Assembly: GCA_016931575.1 (NCBI GenBank)
Contig: JAFGEO010000070.1
Coordinates: 1 to 64,000 of the forward strand
From: Bacteroidales bacterium
GTDB taxonomy: Bacteria; Bacteroidota; Bacteroidia; Bacteroidales; UBA10428
Direction of reading: 5' to 3'
DNA length: 64,000 bases
A program made the position numbers and the translations under genes. The notes under the pieces are model-generated. The model was not told where the DNA came from and did not search any database. It saw only the letters and a list, made by a program, of their open reading frames with translations. Shown here one piece after another: positions 11,772 to 22,840 of the stretch (its first letter is position 1; the number at the start of each line of letters is the position of its first letter).

Positions 11772-12200
11772 ATGAAGATAGCGATTGCAAGCGACCATGC
11801 AGGGTTTGAGTTAAAAGTGCATGTAAAGGAATACCTTGAAAAAGAAGGGCATGTGGTAAAGGATTTTGGGCCCTTTTCCGGTGAAAGTTCCGATTATCCT
11901 GATTTTGCCCATCCCCTGGCAAAAGCAGTTGAGAACAAAGAGTTTGATCTGGGTATTTCAATGTGCGGAAGTGGGAACGGGATTAACATAACAGCAAATA
12001 AACATGCAGGAATCAGGTCTGCCCTTTGTTGGAGAAAAGATATTGCCGAGTTGGCCCGTCAGCATAACGATGCGAACATCTGTGCCATACCGGCAAGGTT
12101 TGTAACAGTAGCAGAGGCCAAAGGAATCATTGATGCATTTCTGGGGGCAGATTTTGAAGGGGGAAGACATAAAAGGCGAATTGACAAAATTCCTTTATAA
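11772..12200 (+). CDS. rpiB: Ribose 5-phosphate isomerase B
   Basis: MKIAIASDHAGFELK, GISMCGSGNGINITANKHAGIRSALC. Confidence 0.95.
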   Translation: MKIAIASDHAGFELKVHVKEYLEKEGHVVKDFGPFSGESSDYPDFAHPLAKAVENKEFDLGISMCGSGNGINITANKHAGIRSALCWRKDIAELARQHNDANICAIPARFVTVAEAKGIIDAFLGADFEGGRHKRRIDKIPL

Positions 12201-12210
12201 TTAATTAACG

Positions 12211-12648
12211 ATGCTTTCCAATACCTCTCGATATGCCATACGTGCGTTAATCTACCTCGCAATTCACACTTCTGATAAAAAGAAAATCGGGATAAAGAAA
12301 ATTGCTGATGAACTGGAAATACCTTCGCCTTTTCTTGGAAAGATCCTGCAGACTTTGGTAAGGCAGAATCTGCTAGCCTCTATCAAAGGACCAAACGGGG
12401 GCTTTGGCGTTAATGATACGACGGGGGAAGTAACGCTCATGCGCATTATCAAGATCATTGATGGGGACGATCTCTTCAACCGCTGTCTGATCAGCAATAA
12501 AATCTGCGATAAGAACAGGGAGAGCACCTGTGCCCTTCACGATCACTATGAAAGCATACGGGGAGATATCGTTAAACTTTTTTCAACCCATACCATTGGC
12601 AGTCTGGCCAAAGAATTTAGTACTTCCGGAAAAAAGATTGAAATTTAG
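12211..12648 (+). CDS. Rrf2-family transcriptional regulator
   Basis: MLSNTSRYAIRALIYLA, winged-helix, IKGPNGGFGVN. Confidence 0.88.
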   Translation: MLSNTSRYAIRALIYLAIHTSDKKKIGIKKIADELEIPSPFLGKILQTLVRQNLLASIKGPNGGFGVNDTTGEVTLMRIIKIIDGDDLFNRCLISNKICDKNRESTCALHDHYESIRGDIVKLFSTHTIGSLAKEFSTSGKKIEI

Positions 12649-13000
12649 TTCCTTTTGTGAGCTGAAATACGAATAAGCCAAGGATAATTCCCACCAGATC
12701 AGCCAGAAAATCATTCCAGCTACCTGACCTTCCCAGGTTTAGAAGCTGTTGCACCAGCTCCAATCCGGCAGCATACAAGGTGCAAAAAAAAACAGTTAGT
12801 ACCAGTCTGCGAAAAGCGAGGGATTCCGGGAAACTTTCAACTACTACCAGAAACTGGAGCCCGGCAAAGAGACAGGCATGTACCAATTTATCTAAATGCT
12901 TTATATTCAAAAAATTGTCATCAGGGAGATTGTTCTTTGGGATGAGCAAGGCAATTAGAATCAGGAGGGCCCACAGGATTGATTTCCAGAATTTTGGCAT
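12617..13000 (-). CDS. VanZ-family membrane protein
   Basis: LDKLVHACLFAGLQF...ELVQQLLNLGRSGSWNDFLADLVGIILG. Confidence 0.8.
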   Translation of the reverse strand: MPKFWKSILWALLILIALLIPKNNLPDDNFLNIKHLDKLVHACLFAGLQFLVVVESFPESLAFRRLVLTVFFCTLYAAGLELVQQLLNLGRSGSWNDFLADLVGIILGLFVFQLTKGTKFQSFFRKY

Positions 13001-13114
13001 AAATCAGGATCTATGAAAAATTAGCCAAAAATAGAAATTGTTACAGACATTCATGTTTATCCGTAAAAAAAACAGGCTGCAGACCTTAATAATTGGGCTG
13101 TCAGTCTGGTTTGC

Positions 13115-14587
13115 TTAGCTTTCCATTTCCCAGGTGGTTCCTTCTTTAGTATCGTTAAGGAGGATTCCCATTTCAGCAAGTTTGTCCCTGATAAGATCGG
13201 AAGTTGAGAAATCTTTGTTTTTTCTTGCCTGCAGACGCAGATCAATAATCATCTGCACCAGGGATTCTTCATGATCAGATGATTTGAGTTCCTGTTGAGG
13301 TACCAATCCCAGAATATCCCTGGTGACGGAGTACATGAAATGTTTCAGGCGGATAAGGTCGGATTCAAGAATACGTTCTTTTCCCTCATACAACAGGTTG
13401 ATTATCTTAACTGCATCGAACAGGTGAGCCATAGCAATGGGAGTGTTCAGATCGTCATTCAGGGCCTCGTAACATTTTTTTGAAAAAGATTCAATATCTA
13501 CCGTTGTGTTGTCGCCGGCCTTAATATTTTCGAGTGTTTCCATTGCTTTGAACAGGCGTTGCATTCCCTTTTCAGAAGCCTGAAGTGCTTCATTGGAGAA
13601 GTCGATGGTGCTTCGGTAATGAGCCTGCAGGATAAAGAAACGGATGTTCATGGGCGAATAGGCACGTTCCAGTTTTTCATGCTTACCTGAAAACAATTCA
13701 GCCAGGGTAATAAAATTATTCAGGGAGCGGGCCATTTTTTGTCCTTCGATGGTAATCATGTTGTTGTGCACCCAATAGCGTACATGTTCTTTTCCGTTTG
13801 CGGCTGTTGACTGGGCAATTTCACATTCGTGATGTGGGAAGAGGAGGTCCATCCCACCTCCGTGTATATCAAATGTTTCACCCAGGTATTTGGTACCCAT
13901 TGCAGAACACTCAAGGTGCCAACCCGGGAAACCCCTGCTCCATTTTGAAGGCCACTGCATGATATGTCCCGGGCTGGCTTTTTTCCAAAGTGCAAAATCG
14001 AGAGGGTTACGTTTTCCTGACTGTCCGTCAAGGTTTCGGGTGTTGGAAAGCATATCTTCTACTTTTCGGCCGGAGAGCTTTCCATACTTATATTTCTTGT
14101 TGTATGCTTCGATATCAAAATATACGGATCCTTCTTCTTCGTAAGCGAACCCGTTTTCCATAATCTTATCGATCATCTCTTGTTGCTCAATAATGTGCCC
14201 GGAAGCCTGGGGTTCGATAGAAGGTGGAAGGGTATTCAGAGTTTTGAGCACATCCTGAAATACGAGCTTATACTTTTGAACAACCTCCATAGGTTCAAGC
14301 TGCTCCAGTTTAGCCTTTTTACTGATGCGGTCCTCACCAGTTCCGGCGACCTCATCTTCCAGGTGTCCAACGTCGGTAATGTTCCTAATATAGCGGACCT
14401 TATATCCAAGGTGCATCAGGTACCTGAAAAGAATGTCGAAGGTAATTGCCATGCGGACATGACCTAGATGAGGCTCGCTATATACTGTTGGGCCACAAAC
14501 ATATAAGCCGACAGCCGGAGGATTTAGCGGAATGAACTGGTCTTTTTTTCGGGTCAGGGAATTGTAAAGAAAAAGTGGGTGTTCCAT
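13115..14587 (-). CDS. cysS: Cysteine--tRNA ligase
   Basis: [53 protein letters not shown]. Confidence 0.97.
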   Translation of the reverse strand: MEHPLFLYNSLTRKKDQFIPLNPPAVGLYVCGPTVYSEPHLGHVRMAITFDILFRYLMHLGYKVRYIRNITDVGHLEDEVAGTGEDRISKKAKLEQLEPMEVVQKYKLVFQDVLKTLNTLPPSIEPQASGHIIEQQEMIDKIMENGFAYEEEGSVYFDIEAYNKKYKYGKLSGRKVEDMLSNTRNLDGQSGKRNPLDFALWKKASPGHIMQWPSKWSRGFPGWHLECSAMGTKYLGETFDIHGGGMDLLFPHHECEIAQSTAANGKEHVRYWVHNNMITIEGQKMARSLNNFITLAELFSGKHEKLERAYSPMNIRFFILQAHYRSTIDFSNEALQASEKGMQRLFKAMETLENIKAGDNTTVDIESFSKKCYEALNDDLNTPIAMAHLFDAVKIINLLYEGKERILESDLIRLKHFMYSVTRDILGLVPQQELKSSDHEESLVQMIIDLRLQARKNKDFSTSDLIRDKLAEMGILLNDTKEGTTWEMES

Positions 14588-14654
14588 TAGTATACTTATT
14601 GATCGCAGATATTATGCAAAGGTAAAAATTATTGAACAGTGTCTCAGGCAATTG

Positions 14655-15428
14655 TCAGTGCAATTTGAGGGTATCCAGTACTTTTACAGCTTCATCGTAA
14701 CCCAGATCAAAGATATCCCGGGCTTTATGAAGGGCAAACATGCTGAATTTTTCAAGTTTTTCGGGCTCTATGAAAGCATCTACCATCTCTGCTTTTTTAT
14801 GAATATCGGATCGGATAGCCATATGAAAAGCGCGTTCGGCAATGAGGGCAGGGTTATGGACTTTTTTAATTTTTCCAACAGGATTGCAGTAAGAAGCAAT
14901 GATCCGGTCGGCTTTGCCAATAAATGGTTGTACGGGAAGGTTATCCATTACCCCCCCGTCGATATAAGGCATACCTTTGAGTTTGGTAACATTAAAAAGT
15001 GCGGGGATGCTGGCGGATGCAAGGAGTGATTCGATCAGCGGGCCTTCAGACAGGTATTCCAGTGAAGCATCCAGGAAATTAGTTACCGCAATAGTCAGAG
15101 GAATAGGCAACTCCTCAATTTTCTGAAAGGGAAGATTTTTTTCCAGGGTTTTTTGTAATCCTGCAATGCTAAACAATCCGGTTTTCGGTATCGAGAACCG
15201 AATGAGTTCATAGATCTTCTTGGATGAGATAATATTCAGAATTTCCTCAGGTGTATGCCCTGCTGAATACAGTGCCCCTGCCAGGGCCCCGGCGCTGCTT
15301 CCAGAAATGCAGTCGATTTTAATATTCCTTTCATCCAGGGCTTTCAGAACTCCCAGATGAGATATACCTCTTACACCTCCACCGCTTAAAACCAGGGCAG
15401 TTGTGCATGTTTTAGTTTTTGTTTGCAT
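14655..15428 (-). CDS. Patatin-like phospholipase
   Basis: LSGGGVRGISHLGVL, GSSAGAL Ser hydrolase motif, DGGVMDNLPV Asp motif. Confidence 0.92.
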   Translation of the reverse strand: MQTKTKTCTTALVLSGGGVRGISHLGVLKALDERNIKIDCISGSSAGALAGALYSAGHTPEEILNIISSKKIYELIRFSIPKTGLFSIAGLQKTLEKNLPFQKIEELPIPLTIAVTNFLDASLEYLSEGPLIESLLASASIPALFNVTKLKGMPYIDGGVMDNLPVQPFIGKADRIIASYCNPVGKIKKVHNPALIAERAFHMAIRSDIHKKAEMVDAFIEPEKLEKFSMFALHKARDIFDLGYDEAVKVLDTLKLH

Positions 15429-15435
15429 GGTTGGT

Positions 15436-17364
15436 TTAAATTATTATTCTGTCGCCAAGTTTTTTAGAAAAACTCTTTTTGAGTTCATTTAGTACAATCA
15501 GCTTCTGTTGGAGGAACCCCAGGTTCTCAAGATCATTGCTTTTCTGCGATTTATTAATATCTTCCTGCGTATGCCGAATCATGTCCAGCACTTTTTTATT
15601 CTTAAAAGCAATAACAATCTCGGGAACAATTTCTTTTAATCGCATGTCTTCGGTCTGGGTCAACACCTCATTTTTTTTCCAGATCGTGCTGAGCTCGTAG
15701 TTATCAGTTGTCAGGTCAACCGTTGTTTTACATATGTCATGATCTTCATGCTGTATAAAATACCGGTCATCGAATTCAGTGTTTTCTGAATATAATTCTA
15801 CCGCGTAATCAAACACCTTCTTGTAAATGGGATGCATGAATTCCAATTCATCATTTTTAATTTCTTCGATGATGTATTTCCACACCATTCTCGGTGTTTC
15901 ATCTTTCAGGTGAAGCTCGTGGTTCCCGAATTTCAATAAAATCTGCAAGACATCCCGCTCATGGGGGAAATCGTTTGTCAGTTTGATTTCTTTTTTTTGA
16001 GGAACCTGGTTGGGAGGTTGGTATTCAGGGATATAAGTGCTTTTTTTTGACTGTTCAAAAGCCTTATCCCTGCGAATTTTATGAGTTTCATTATAGAGGA
16101 GGGACTCGTCGATATCGAGAATCTTACTACATTCCCGTATGTATACGGCACGAATAATATTATCCGGGATCACTGCGATGGAACGTACCACATCGCTTAT
16201 CAGGGTAGCACGACGAACCGGGTCGTTTTCAGCATCTTTGGCGAGGAGACGGGTTTTGAATTTTATAAAATCCGTTTCGTTTTCCCGGATATATTCCAAT
16301 AGTTCACTGTTGCTGTGTGAGCGGGAATAGGAATCTGGATCTTCCCCTTCCGGAAGCAATAGTACTTTAACATTCAGCCCCTCTTCCAGGATGAGGTCTA
16401 TCCCCCTGAGTGAGGCTTTTATACCGGCTTCGTCCCCGTCATAGAGTACGGTAACATTTTTGGTAAAGCGCTTAATCAACCGCACCTGATCCGAGGACAA
16501 GGCTGTACCCGACGAGGCCACTACATTTTCGATGCCCGCCTGGTGGAGGCTGATTACATCGGTATAGCCTTCAACCAGAAAGCATTTATCACTTTGGATA
16601 ATTGAATTTTTTGCCTGGTACAGTCCATAGAGTACATGGCTCTTATGGTATATTTCTGATTCCGGAGAGTTTAGGTATTTGGCTGCTTTAACATCCTTTT
16701 TCAGAATACGTCCACCAAAACCGATAACCTGCCCTGAGATGCTGTGGATTGGAAAAATTACCCTTCCGGCGAACCGGTCGAAAACATAATCGTTTTTATC
16801 AACCGTTAATCCAGACTTAACCAGGTATTCTTTTTTATAGCCTTTTTCCTGCGCAAGTTTGGTTAGCGCATCCCGGATTTCCAGGGAGTAACCCAGCTGA
16901 AACTTATCAATTTCTGCTTCCCGGAGCCCACGTTCTTTAAGGTAACTCAGACCGATCGCTTTCCCTTCCTCTCTGTGCTTAAGCCATTCCACGAATTGCC
17001 TGGCAGCGAATTCGGTGACTGCCAATATACTCTCCCGTTCGTTTTTCTCCTGGATTTCCTCCGGTGTCTGTTCCTTCTCAACAATTTCGATATTGTATTT
17101 TTTTGCGAGATAGCGAAGTGCTTCCGGATAGGAGAGCTTTTCATGTTCCATGATGAAACTAACCGCATTTCCACCAACTCCGGAACTGAAACATTTAAAA
17201 ATTCGTTTCGATGGACTTACAAAAAAGGAAGGAGTTTTTTCGTTGGTAAACGGGCTAATACCTTTAAAGTTGGTACCTGATTTTTTCAGGCTGACAAAAT
17301 CGCTGATTACTTCAACAATATCAACAGCAGCAAATATTTTATCTATGGTAGCCTGATCAATCAT
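15436..17364 (-). CDS. dnaG: DNA primase
   Basis: FVSLKKSGTNFKGISPFTNEKTPSFFVSP, toprim VEGYTDVISLHQAGIENVVASSGTALS, LYDGDEAGIKA. Confidence 0.96.
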   Translation of the reverse strand: MIDQATIDKIFAAVDIVEVISDFVSLKKSGTNFKGISPFTNEKTPSFFVSPSKRIFKCFSSGVGGNAVSFIMEHEKLSYPEALRYLAKKYNIEIVEKEQTPEEIQEKNERESILAVTEFAARQFVEWLKHREEGKAIGLSYLKERGLREAEIDKFQLGYSLEIRDALTKLAQEKGYKKEYLVKSGLTVDKNDYVFDRFAGRVIFPIHSISGQVIGFGGRILKKDVKAAKYLNSPESEIYHKSHVLYGLYQAKNSIIQSDKCFLVEGYTDVISLHQAGIENVVASSGTALSSDQVRLIKRFTKNVTVLYDGDEAGIKASLRGIDLILEEGLNVKVLLLPEGEDPDSYSRSHSNSELLEYIRENETDFIKFKTRLLAKDAENDPVRRATLISDVVRSIAVIPDNIIRAVYIRECSKILDIDESLLYNETHKIRRDKAFEQSKKSTYIPEYQPPNQVPQKKEIKLTNDFPHERDVLQILLKFGNHELHLKDETPRMVWKYIIEEIKNDELEFMHPIYKKVFDYAVELYSENTEFDDRYFIQHEDHDICKTTVDLTTDNYELSTIWKKNEVLTQTEDMRLKEIVPEIVIAFKNKKVLDMIRHTQEDINKSQKSNDLENLGFLQQKLIVLNELKKSFSKKLGDRIII

Positions 17365-17475
17365 CTCAGCGAGGAAAAATTTTAAGGTCGGGATAAAAGT
17401 ACTATTTTTTGAGCAGCAGATGAAGGGATTGCAGATACCAAATTTCTTTTTAGTTACTTTTGTTTAAACCACATT

Positions 17476-18174
17476 TTGCAGGGTATGAAAAAATTGGTTG
17501 TTCTTACCGGATCCGGCATAAGTTCGGAAAGCGGATTGAAGACATTCAGGGAAGCAGGAGGTCTTTGGGAGAATTACGATGTGATGGAAGTGGCGAGTTA
17601 TAACGGATGGCTGGCAAATCCCGGGTTGATCCTGCGGTTTTACAATGAGAGAAGGGTCCAGTTAAAAGATGCCATGCCCAATGCGGCACACAAGGGACTT
17701 GTCGAGCTGGAAGCATTCTTCGATGTTACCCTTATCACCCAGAATGTTGACAACCTGCATGAGCGGGCAGGCAGCCACAATGTGGTCCACCTGCACGGGG
17801 AACTTACGAAAGTCCGGAGTACGGTGAATGAAATGCTTGTCTACGACATTGGTTATAAAGATATTGTCATGGGGGACCTTTGCGAGGAAGGGCATCAGCT
17901 CAGACCGCACATCGTATGGTTTGGGGAACCTGTACCTGCCATTGAGCTGGCATCACGCTTGGTCGCCCAGGCAGATATTTTTGTAGTCATCGGCACATCG
18001 CTGCTGGTTTACCCGGCTGCCGGACTAGTTTCCTATGTACCGATGGATACACCGATTTTTCTCATTGATCCCAACGATCCGGGAGTAAGCATGCACAGGC
18101 CTTACCAGTTTATTCAGGAAAAGGCCGGTAAGGGAGTTGAAATACTGAAACAAAAACTGGAAAAATACCGATAA
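17476..18174 (+). CDS. NAD-dependent protein deacylase (sirtuin)
   Basis: VVLTGSGISSESGLKTFR, TQNVDNLHERAGS, HLHGEL, PHIVWFGEPVP. Confidence 0.94.
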   Translation: MQGMKKLVVLTGSGISSESGLKTFREAGGLWENYDVMEVASYNGWLANPGLILRFYNERRVQLKDAMPNAAHKGLVELEAFFDVTLITQNVDNLHERAGSHNVVHLHGELTKVRSTVNEMLVYDIGYKDIVMGDLCEEGHQLRPHIVWFGEPVPAIELASRLVAQADIFVVIGTSLLVYPAAGLVSYVPMDTPIFLIDPNDPGVSMHRPYQFIQEKAGKGVEILKQKLEKYR

Positions 18175-18175
18175 C

Positions 18176-18763
18176 ATGAAAAAGATTCTCATTGTTTTTT
18201 TACTGACCTCTGCGTCGGTAGTCCACGGACAGCGGTTTACGGGTGGTTTACTTGCAGGTTTGAATGTAAGCCAGATACACGGGGATACACAGGGAGGTTA
18301 TCACAAAGCCGGAGCCGCAGGAGGGGTCTTTGTGAAAACTGATTTCAGAGAAAACTGGGGTGGTATGCTGGAATTGCGTTACAATGAAAAGGGTTCCGGA
18401 CTGCTAATGGATGATGGTACCCTGATCCTTCGGCTACAGTATATTGAAGTTCCAGTGATGGTTACCTACGATATTTTTGAGAAGGTGCAACCTCAGGCAG
18501 GAGTATCTATAGGTTACCTTTTCAGACAGGTACAACGGGAGGGAGGTATTGTTGATCCGATAGATGATTTTAATCCCATAGAAGTGGCGGCCTGCCTGGG
18601 TGCTGAATACAAGATATCAGAAAACCTGGGTGTAAATATCCGGTATGCCATTTCCATGATCCCCATTTGGCAGCAATTTCCGGGAGCTACATCCACCCGC
18701 AACCTGGAGGCTGCCTACAATGATGTGATCAGTTTTGCGATTTACTACCGGTTTGGGAGATAA
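18176..18763 (+). CDS. Outer-membrane beta-barrel porin-family protein
   Basis: Signal peptide; GGLLAGLNVSQI...GGVFVKTDF...LQYIEVPVMVTYDI pattern of PorT-like Bacteroidota OMPs. Confidence 0.8.
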   Translation: MKKILIVFLLTSASVVHGQRFTGGLLAGLNVSQIHGDTQGGYHKAGAAGGVFVKTDFRENWGGMLELRYNEKGSGLLMDDGTLILRLQYIEVPVMVTYDIFEKVQPQAGVSIGYLFRQVQREGGIVDPIDDFNPIEVAACLGAEYKISENLGVNIRYAISMIPIWQQFPGATSTRNLEAAYNDVISFAIYYRFGR

Positions 18764-18764
18764 G

Positions 18765-20051
18765 TTATCCGAAGAAGAAATAGGTAAAGAGGATGGCGGC
18801 AATGATGGCTGTTAAATCTGCTATCAGGCCACAACTAAGTGTATAGCGCGTTTTTGATATATTGACGGCCCCGTAATACACCGCCAGCGTATAGAAAGTG
18901 GTTTCGGTCGATCCCTGAAGGATGGATACCAGTCGCCCGGCAAAACTATCCGGGCCTATCGAGGGATTATTGATAACTTCAAGCATCATACCCCGTGCAC
19001 CGCTACCACTAAGTGGTTTCATGAAAGCAGTAGGCAGGCCTTCTACAAAGCGGGTATCAAAACCCACCCAGCTAAAAAATCCTGCAATTCCTTCGATGAT
19101 GAGATCAAGTGTTCCGGAGGCTCTGAAAACACCGACGCCGACCAACATGGCCACCAGGTAAGGAATTATCTTGATAGCAATATGAAAGCCTTCTTTTGCC
19201 CCTTCAATAAAGGTTTCGTACAGGTTGATCTTCTTTCGGATCCCTGCTATCAGGAAAAACATAATAAAACCGAAGAGGATGAAATTCCCGATTAAAAGCG
19301 CAGTGGTTTTCATCATTTCCTGCGGCATGGAGGTCAGCCACATGAACAGTAGACCAATGGCAGTACTCAGGGCAAGCAGGTACGCCAGGACAATTTTGTT
19401 GAACAGGTTAATTCGCTGAACGACAGCTACAGCAAACAATCCAACAATTGTTGAACAGAAAGTTGTGAGCAGCAGGGGTAAAAATACGTCGGCCGGATTA
19501 GCGGCCCCAGCTTTCAACCGGTAGGCCAGGATGGTAATGGGTAGTATGGTCAGGCCGGAAGTGTTCAGCACAAGGAACATGATCTGTGCGTTGGAGGCGG
19601 TATCCTTTTTTGGATTGATCTTCTGCAGCTCATCCATGGCCTTTAACCCGAGAGGAGTTGCTGCATTGTCCAGCCCCAGCATGTTGGCACTGAAGTTCAT
19701 CATCATGGCGCCCATGGCAGGATGGCGGGAGGGTACTTCGGGGAATATTTTTCGAAAAAAAGGAGATACTACCCAGGCCAGCATATTAATTGCCCCGCCC
19801 TTCTCCCCGATTTTCATGATCCCCAGCCAGAGTGTCATAACCCCGATCAGGGTAATGGCAATGCCTACACTGGTTTCGGCCCAATCGAAAGTGGCCTGGA
19901 CCATCCGGTTGAATACCTGCCCATCGGCTTCCGTGAAATGCGAAAGCCACGAAATATCAAGGTTTTGCTGCAGGATGTAACCCAGGGTGCGAATTATCCC
20001 CACCAGGAATGCGACAACGAAGAAGCCAATCCAGATATAATTCAGTACCAT
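18765..20051 (-). CDS. SpmA-SpmB-type nucleoside-recognition (Gate) membrane protein, fused
   Basis: Two Gate-like halves: NMLGLDNAATPLGLKAMDELQ (SpmA-like) and FMKPLSGSGARGMMLEVIN...QGSTETTFYTLAVYYGAV (SpmB-like). Confidence 0.85.
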   Translation of the reverse strand: MVLNYIWIGFFVVAFLVGIIRTLGYILQQNLDISWLSHFTEADGQVFNRMVQATFDWAETSVGIAITLIGVMTLWLGIMKIGEKGGAINMLAWVVSPFFRKIFPEVPSRHPAMGAMMMNFSANMLGLDNAATPLGLKAMDELQKINPKKDTASNAQIMFLVLNTSGLTILPITILAYRLKAGAANPADVFLPLLLTTFCSTIVGLFAVAVVQRINLFNKIVLAYLLALSTAIGLLFMWLTSMPQEMMKTTALLIGNFILFGFIMFFLIAGIRKKINLYETFIEGAKEGFHIAIKIIPYLVAMLVGVGVFRASGTLDLIIEGIAGFFSWVGFDTRFVEGLPTAFMKPLSGSGARGMMLEVINNPSIGPDSFAGRLVSILQGSTETTFYTLAVYYGAVNISKTRYTLSCGLIADLTAIIAAILFTYFFFG

Positions 20052-20130
20052 ATACCCTTAAAGTTTTCAGAGTGAAAAGTAATGCTATTACAGCAGAGAT
20101 AAAAAACAGTTTATTAAGACCGTTTAACAC

Positions 20131-22302
20131 CTATTTTTCCTCTTCGGCGGATTTATCGTCCCCGCTGGCCAGGGCAAAGTCGAGTTGCTTCCTGGAAAGA
20201 TTAGCCCTGAGCACCTCAATTTTTACCGGATCGCCCAGCTGGTAAGTTTTTCCGGTATGCCTTCCGTTCAGACAGTAATTATCCTCATCGTATTCGTAAA
20301 AATCGTCCTGCATATCCCGGGTGGCTACCAGCCCTTCGCACTTATTCTCGATGATTTCCACAAAGAGTCCGAATTCGGTAACTCCGGAGATTATGCCGTC
20401 AAAGACTTTTCCGGTTTTATCCTGCATAAATTCCACCTGTTTGTATTTAATCGATGCACGTTCTGCATCCACTGCGAGCTGTTCCATTTCAGAAGCGTGG
20501 CGGCAACGGGCTTCATATTTCTTCTTGCTTTTGGATTCTTCCCCTTTCAGGTAATCAAAAAGCATGCGGTGGACCATCATATCAGGATATCGCCGGATCG
20601 GGGATGTAAAATGAGTATAGTGTTTGAAGGAAAGGCCATAATGCCCTATGTTATCTGTTGAATAGGCTGCTTTGGCCATGGAACGCACAGCCAGGGTTTC
20701 GATGATATTTTGTTCAGGTTTCCCCTTCACTTCGGATAGTATAGTATTTAAAGTCGTTGAGATAGTATCTCCCTGGGTAAACATAATGTTATGCCCGAAT
20801 TTCCGCACGAAACTGGCAAATTTCTGAAGTTTCTCCTGGTTGGGTTTATCGTGGATCCTGTAGACAAAGGTTTTCCGTTCTTTTTTATTGGGGACATTGC
20901 CCACAAATTCGGCGACCCTCCGGTTGGCAAGCAGCATAAATTCCTCAATCAGCTCATTGGCAGTTCCGTGCTCCCTGAATTTGATACCCAGTGGTTTTCC
21001 GTTCTCATCGATTTCAAATTTTACCTCGTCTCGCTCAAAGGATATAGCCCCATCCATAAAGCGTTTCGACCGCAGGGTTTGAGCCAATTGATTCAGTTTA
21101 AGGATTTCTTCTTTCAGGTCGCCCTCACCCGTATCGATGACATGTTGAGCCTCCTCGTAGGCAAACCGGCGATCAGAGTAAATGATGGTTTTTCCGAACC
21201 ACTCGTTCAGAAGCTCTGCTTTGTCGTCCAGCTCGAAGACGGCTGAGAAACACAGCTTTTCTTCATTGGGGCGCAGTGAACACAAGAAGTTGGACAAGCG
21301 CTCAGGAAGCATGGGTACCACCCGATCAACCAGGTAGATAGAAGTAGCCCTTGCCAGTGCTTCTTCTTCGAGGATGGTTTTTGGGCGGATGTAATGTGTT
21401 ACATCAGCGATGTGTACGCCAACTTCCCAGTTTCCGTTTGGTAATTTTTGGAAGGACAGGGCATCATCAAAATCTTTGGCATCGGCCGGATCAATGGTAA
21501 AGGTGGTAATTTTTCTGAAATCGCGACGTTCCGCAATGTCTTCTTCGGTGATAAGCTCCGAAATTTGTTCAGCGTCCTGTTCCACCTCTTCGGAAAATTT
21601 ATTGGGAAGGCCGAATTCAGCTAGAATAGCGTGCATTTCGGTATCATTTTCACCGGGCATCCCCAGGATTTCAATTACTTCACCAAAAGGATTTTTTGCT
21701 TTTTCAGGCCAGTCATATATCCGTGTGATTACCTTTTGTCCATTCTTTGCCCCTCCCAGTTTTTCCAGTGGAATGAATATATCATAAGGCATCTGTCGGC
21801 TGTCAGGAATGCAAAATGCATATCGCTCAAGAATTTCCAGAACACCAACGAAGGTTTCCCGTGCACGTTCGATAATCTGGACAACTTCACCTTCGGGATT
21901 TAATTTCTTTTTCCGGGCAAACAAATAAATTTTAACGATATCCCCATTCAGTGCTTTATGGAGGTTTTTCTGAGAGACGAAAACATCTTCTTCTATCTCG
22001 TCGGAAACCACAAAGCCGTAACCTCCCTGTGTTATCTGGATTTTTCCGACAATATTTCCCCCCGTTGCTTTCAATTTGTATTTACCGGGGGAAAGCTCTT
22101 CAAGGTAGCCTGCATTGGATAATTTATGCAGTAAGGTATTTAAAAGTACTTTTTCAGGCCCCGATTTGATGAGCAGGAGCTTTGCAAGCTGTTTATAATT
22201 AAATGTTTTTCGAGGTTCGTTGGTAAAGACACCCAGTATATGATTCGAAAGTGCTTCTTCATTAACGATCGATTTGCGCTTTACATTTTTCTTATATTTC
22301 AT
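20131..22302 (-). CDS. rnr: Ribonuclease R
   Basis: TIDPADAKDFDDALS, HYGLSFKHYTHFTSPIRRYPDMMVHR, C-terminal S1 domain. Confidence 0.96.
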   Translation of the reverse strand: MKYKKNVKRKSIVNEEALSNHILGVFTNEPRKTFNYKQLAKLLLIKSGPEKVLLNTLLHKLSNAGYLEELSPGKYKLKATGGNIVGKIQITQGGYGFVVSDEIEEDVFVSQKNLHKALNGDIVKIYLFARKKKLNPEGEVVQIIERARETFVGVLEILERYAFCIPDSRQMPYDIFIPLEKLGGAKNGQKVITRIYDWPEKAKNPFGEVIEILGMPGENDTEMHAILAEFGLPNKFSEEVEQDAEQISELITEEDIAERRDFRKITTFTIDPADAKDFDDALSFQKLPNGNWEVGVHIADVTHYIRPKTILEEEALARATSIYLVDRVVPMLPERLSNFLCSLRPNEEKLCFSAVFELDDKAELLNEWFGKTIIYSDRRFAYEEAQHVIDTGEGDLKEEILKLNQLAQTLRSKRFMDGAISFERDEVKFEIDENGKPLGIKFREHGTANELIEEFMLLANRRVAEFVGNVPNKKERKTFVYRIHDKPNQEKLQKFASFVRKFGHNIMFTQGDTISTTLNTILSEVKGKPEQNIIETLAVRSMAKAAYSTDNIGHYGLSFKHYTHFTSPIRRYPDMMVHRMLFDYLKGEESKSKKKYEARCRHASEMEQLAVDAERASIKYKQVEFMQDKTGKVFDGIISGVTEFGLFVEIIENKCEGLVATRDMQDDFYEYDEDNYCLNGRHTGKTYQLGDPVKIEVLRANLSRKQLDFALASGDDKSAEEEK

Positions 22303-22840
22303 AATATATTAAGACTAGTATTCAAACAATGATGATGATATTACTACAAAGTTGGCATAATAAATTTTCTTTTCACTATTTCAACTCAATTTGCAGAAAA
22401 TTTCCACGCGGGATGAAGTATCAGAGAGTAATAAGAAGGGAATGAGGTATTTATATTCGAATCAAAGTCCTGACGGGTAAAAAGTCGAAGCATGCGATTC
22501 CCTTAGATAATACTTTTCAATTTTGTAGTTTAACTTTTTGTCAGTCAGACTTATACTATAACTTCATGAGAAATGATTACACTTATCTTTTGATATTCTC
22601 ATTGTTTTATTATTAATTTTGCACCCGGTTTGTTTGTGAAGTTGTTCTGTTTTTTATTGATCGGTGTGCAAACGGCCTTAAACTTAAAAAGGAATGATTA
22701 TACGCTTCTATTGCGCATATGAGCACCTTGATTCGGAACCTGACTTTAAGCAGTTTGAGCCTGAACTTACTTCATCCTCATTTTCCTTTTTAACCATTAA
22801 TCTGGACTACCCTTTTTAAATTTCAGCTAACACTTGTCTT

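Noticed and set aside
11632-11961. 109-aa minus ORF spanning the rpiB start
   Set aside because: Overlaps rpiB antisense; low-complexity, His/Leu-rich translation without a family
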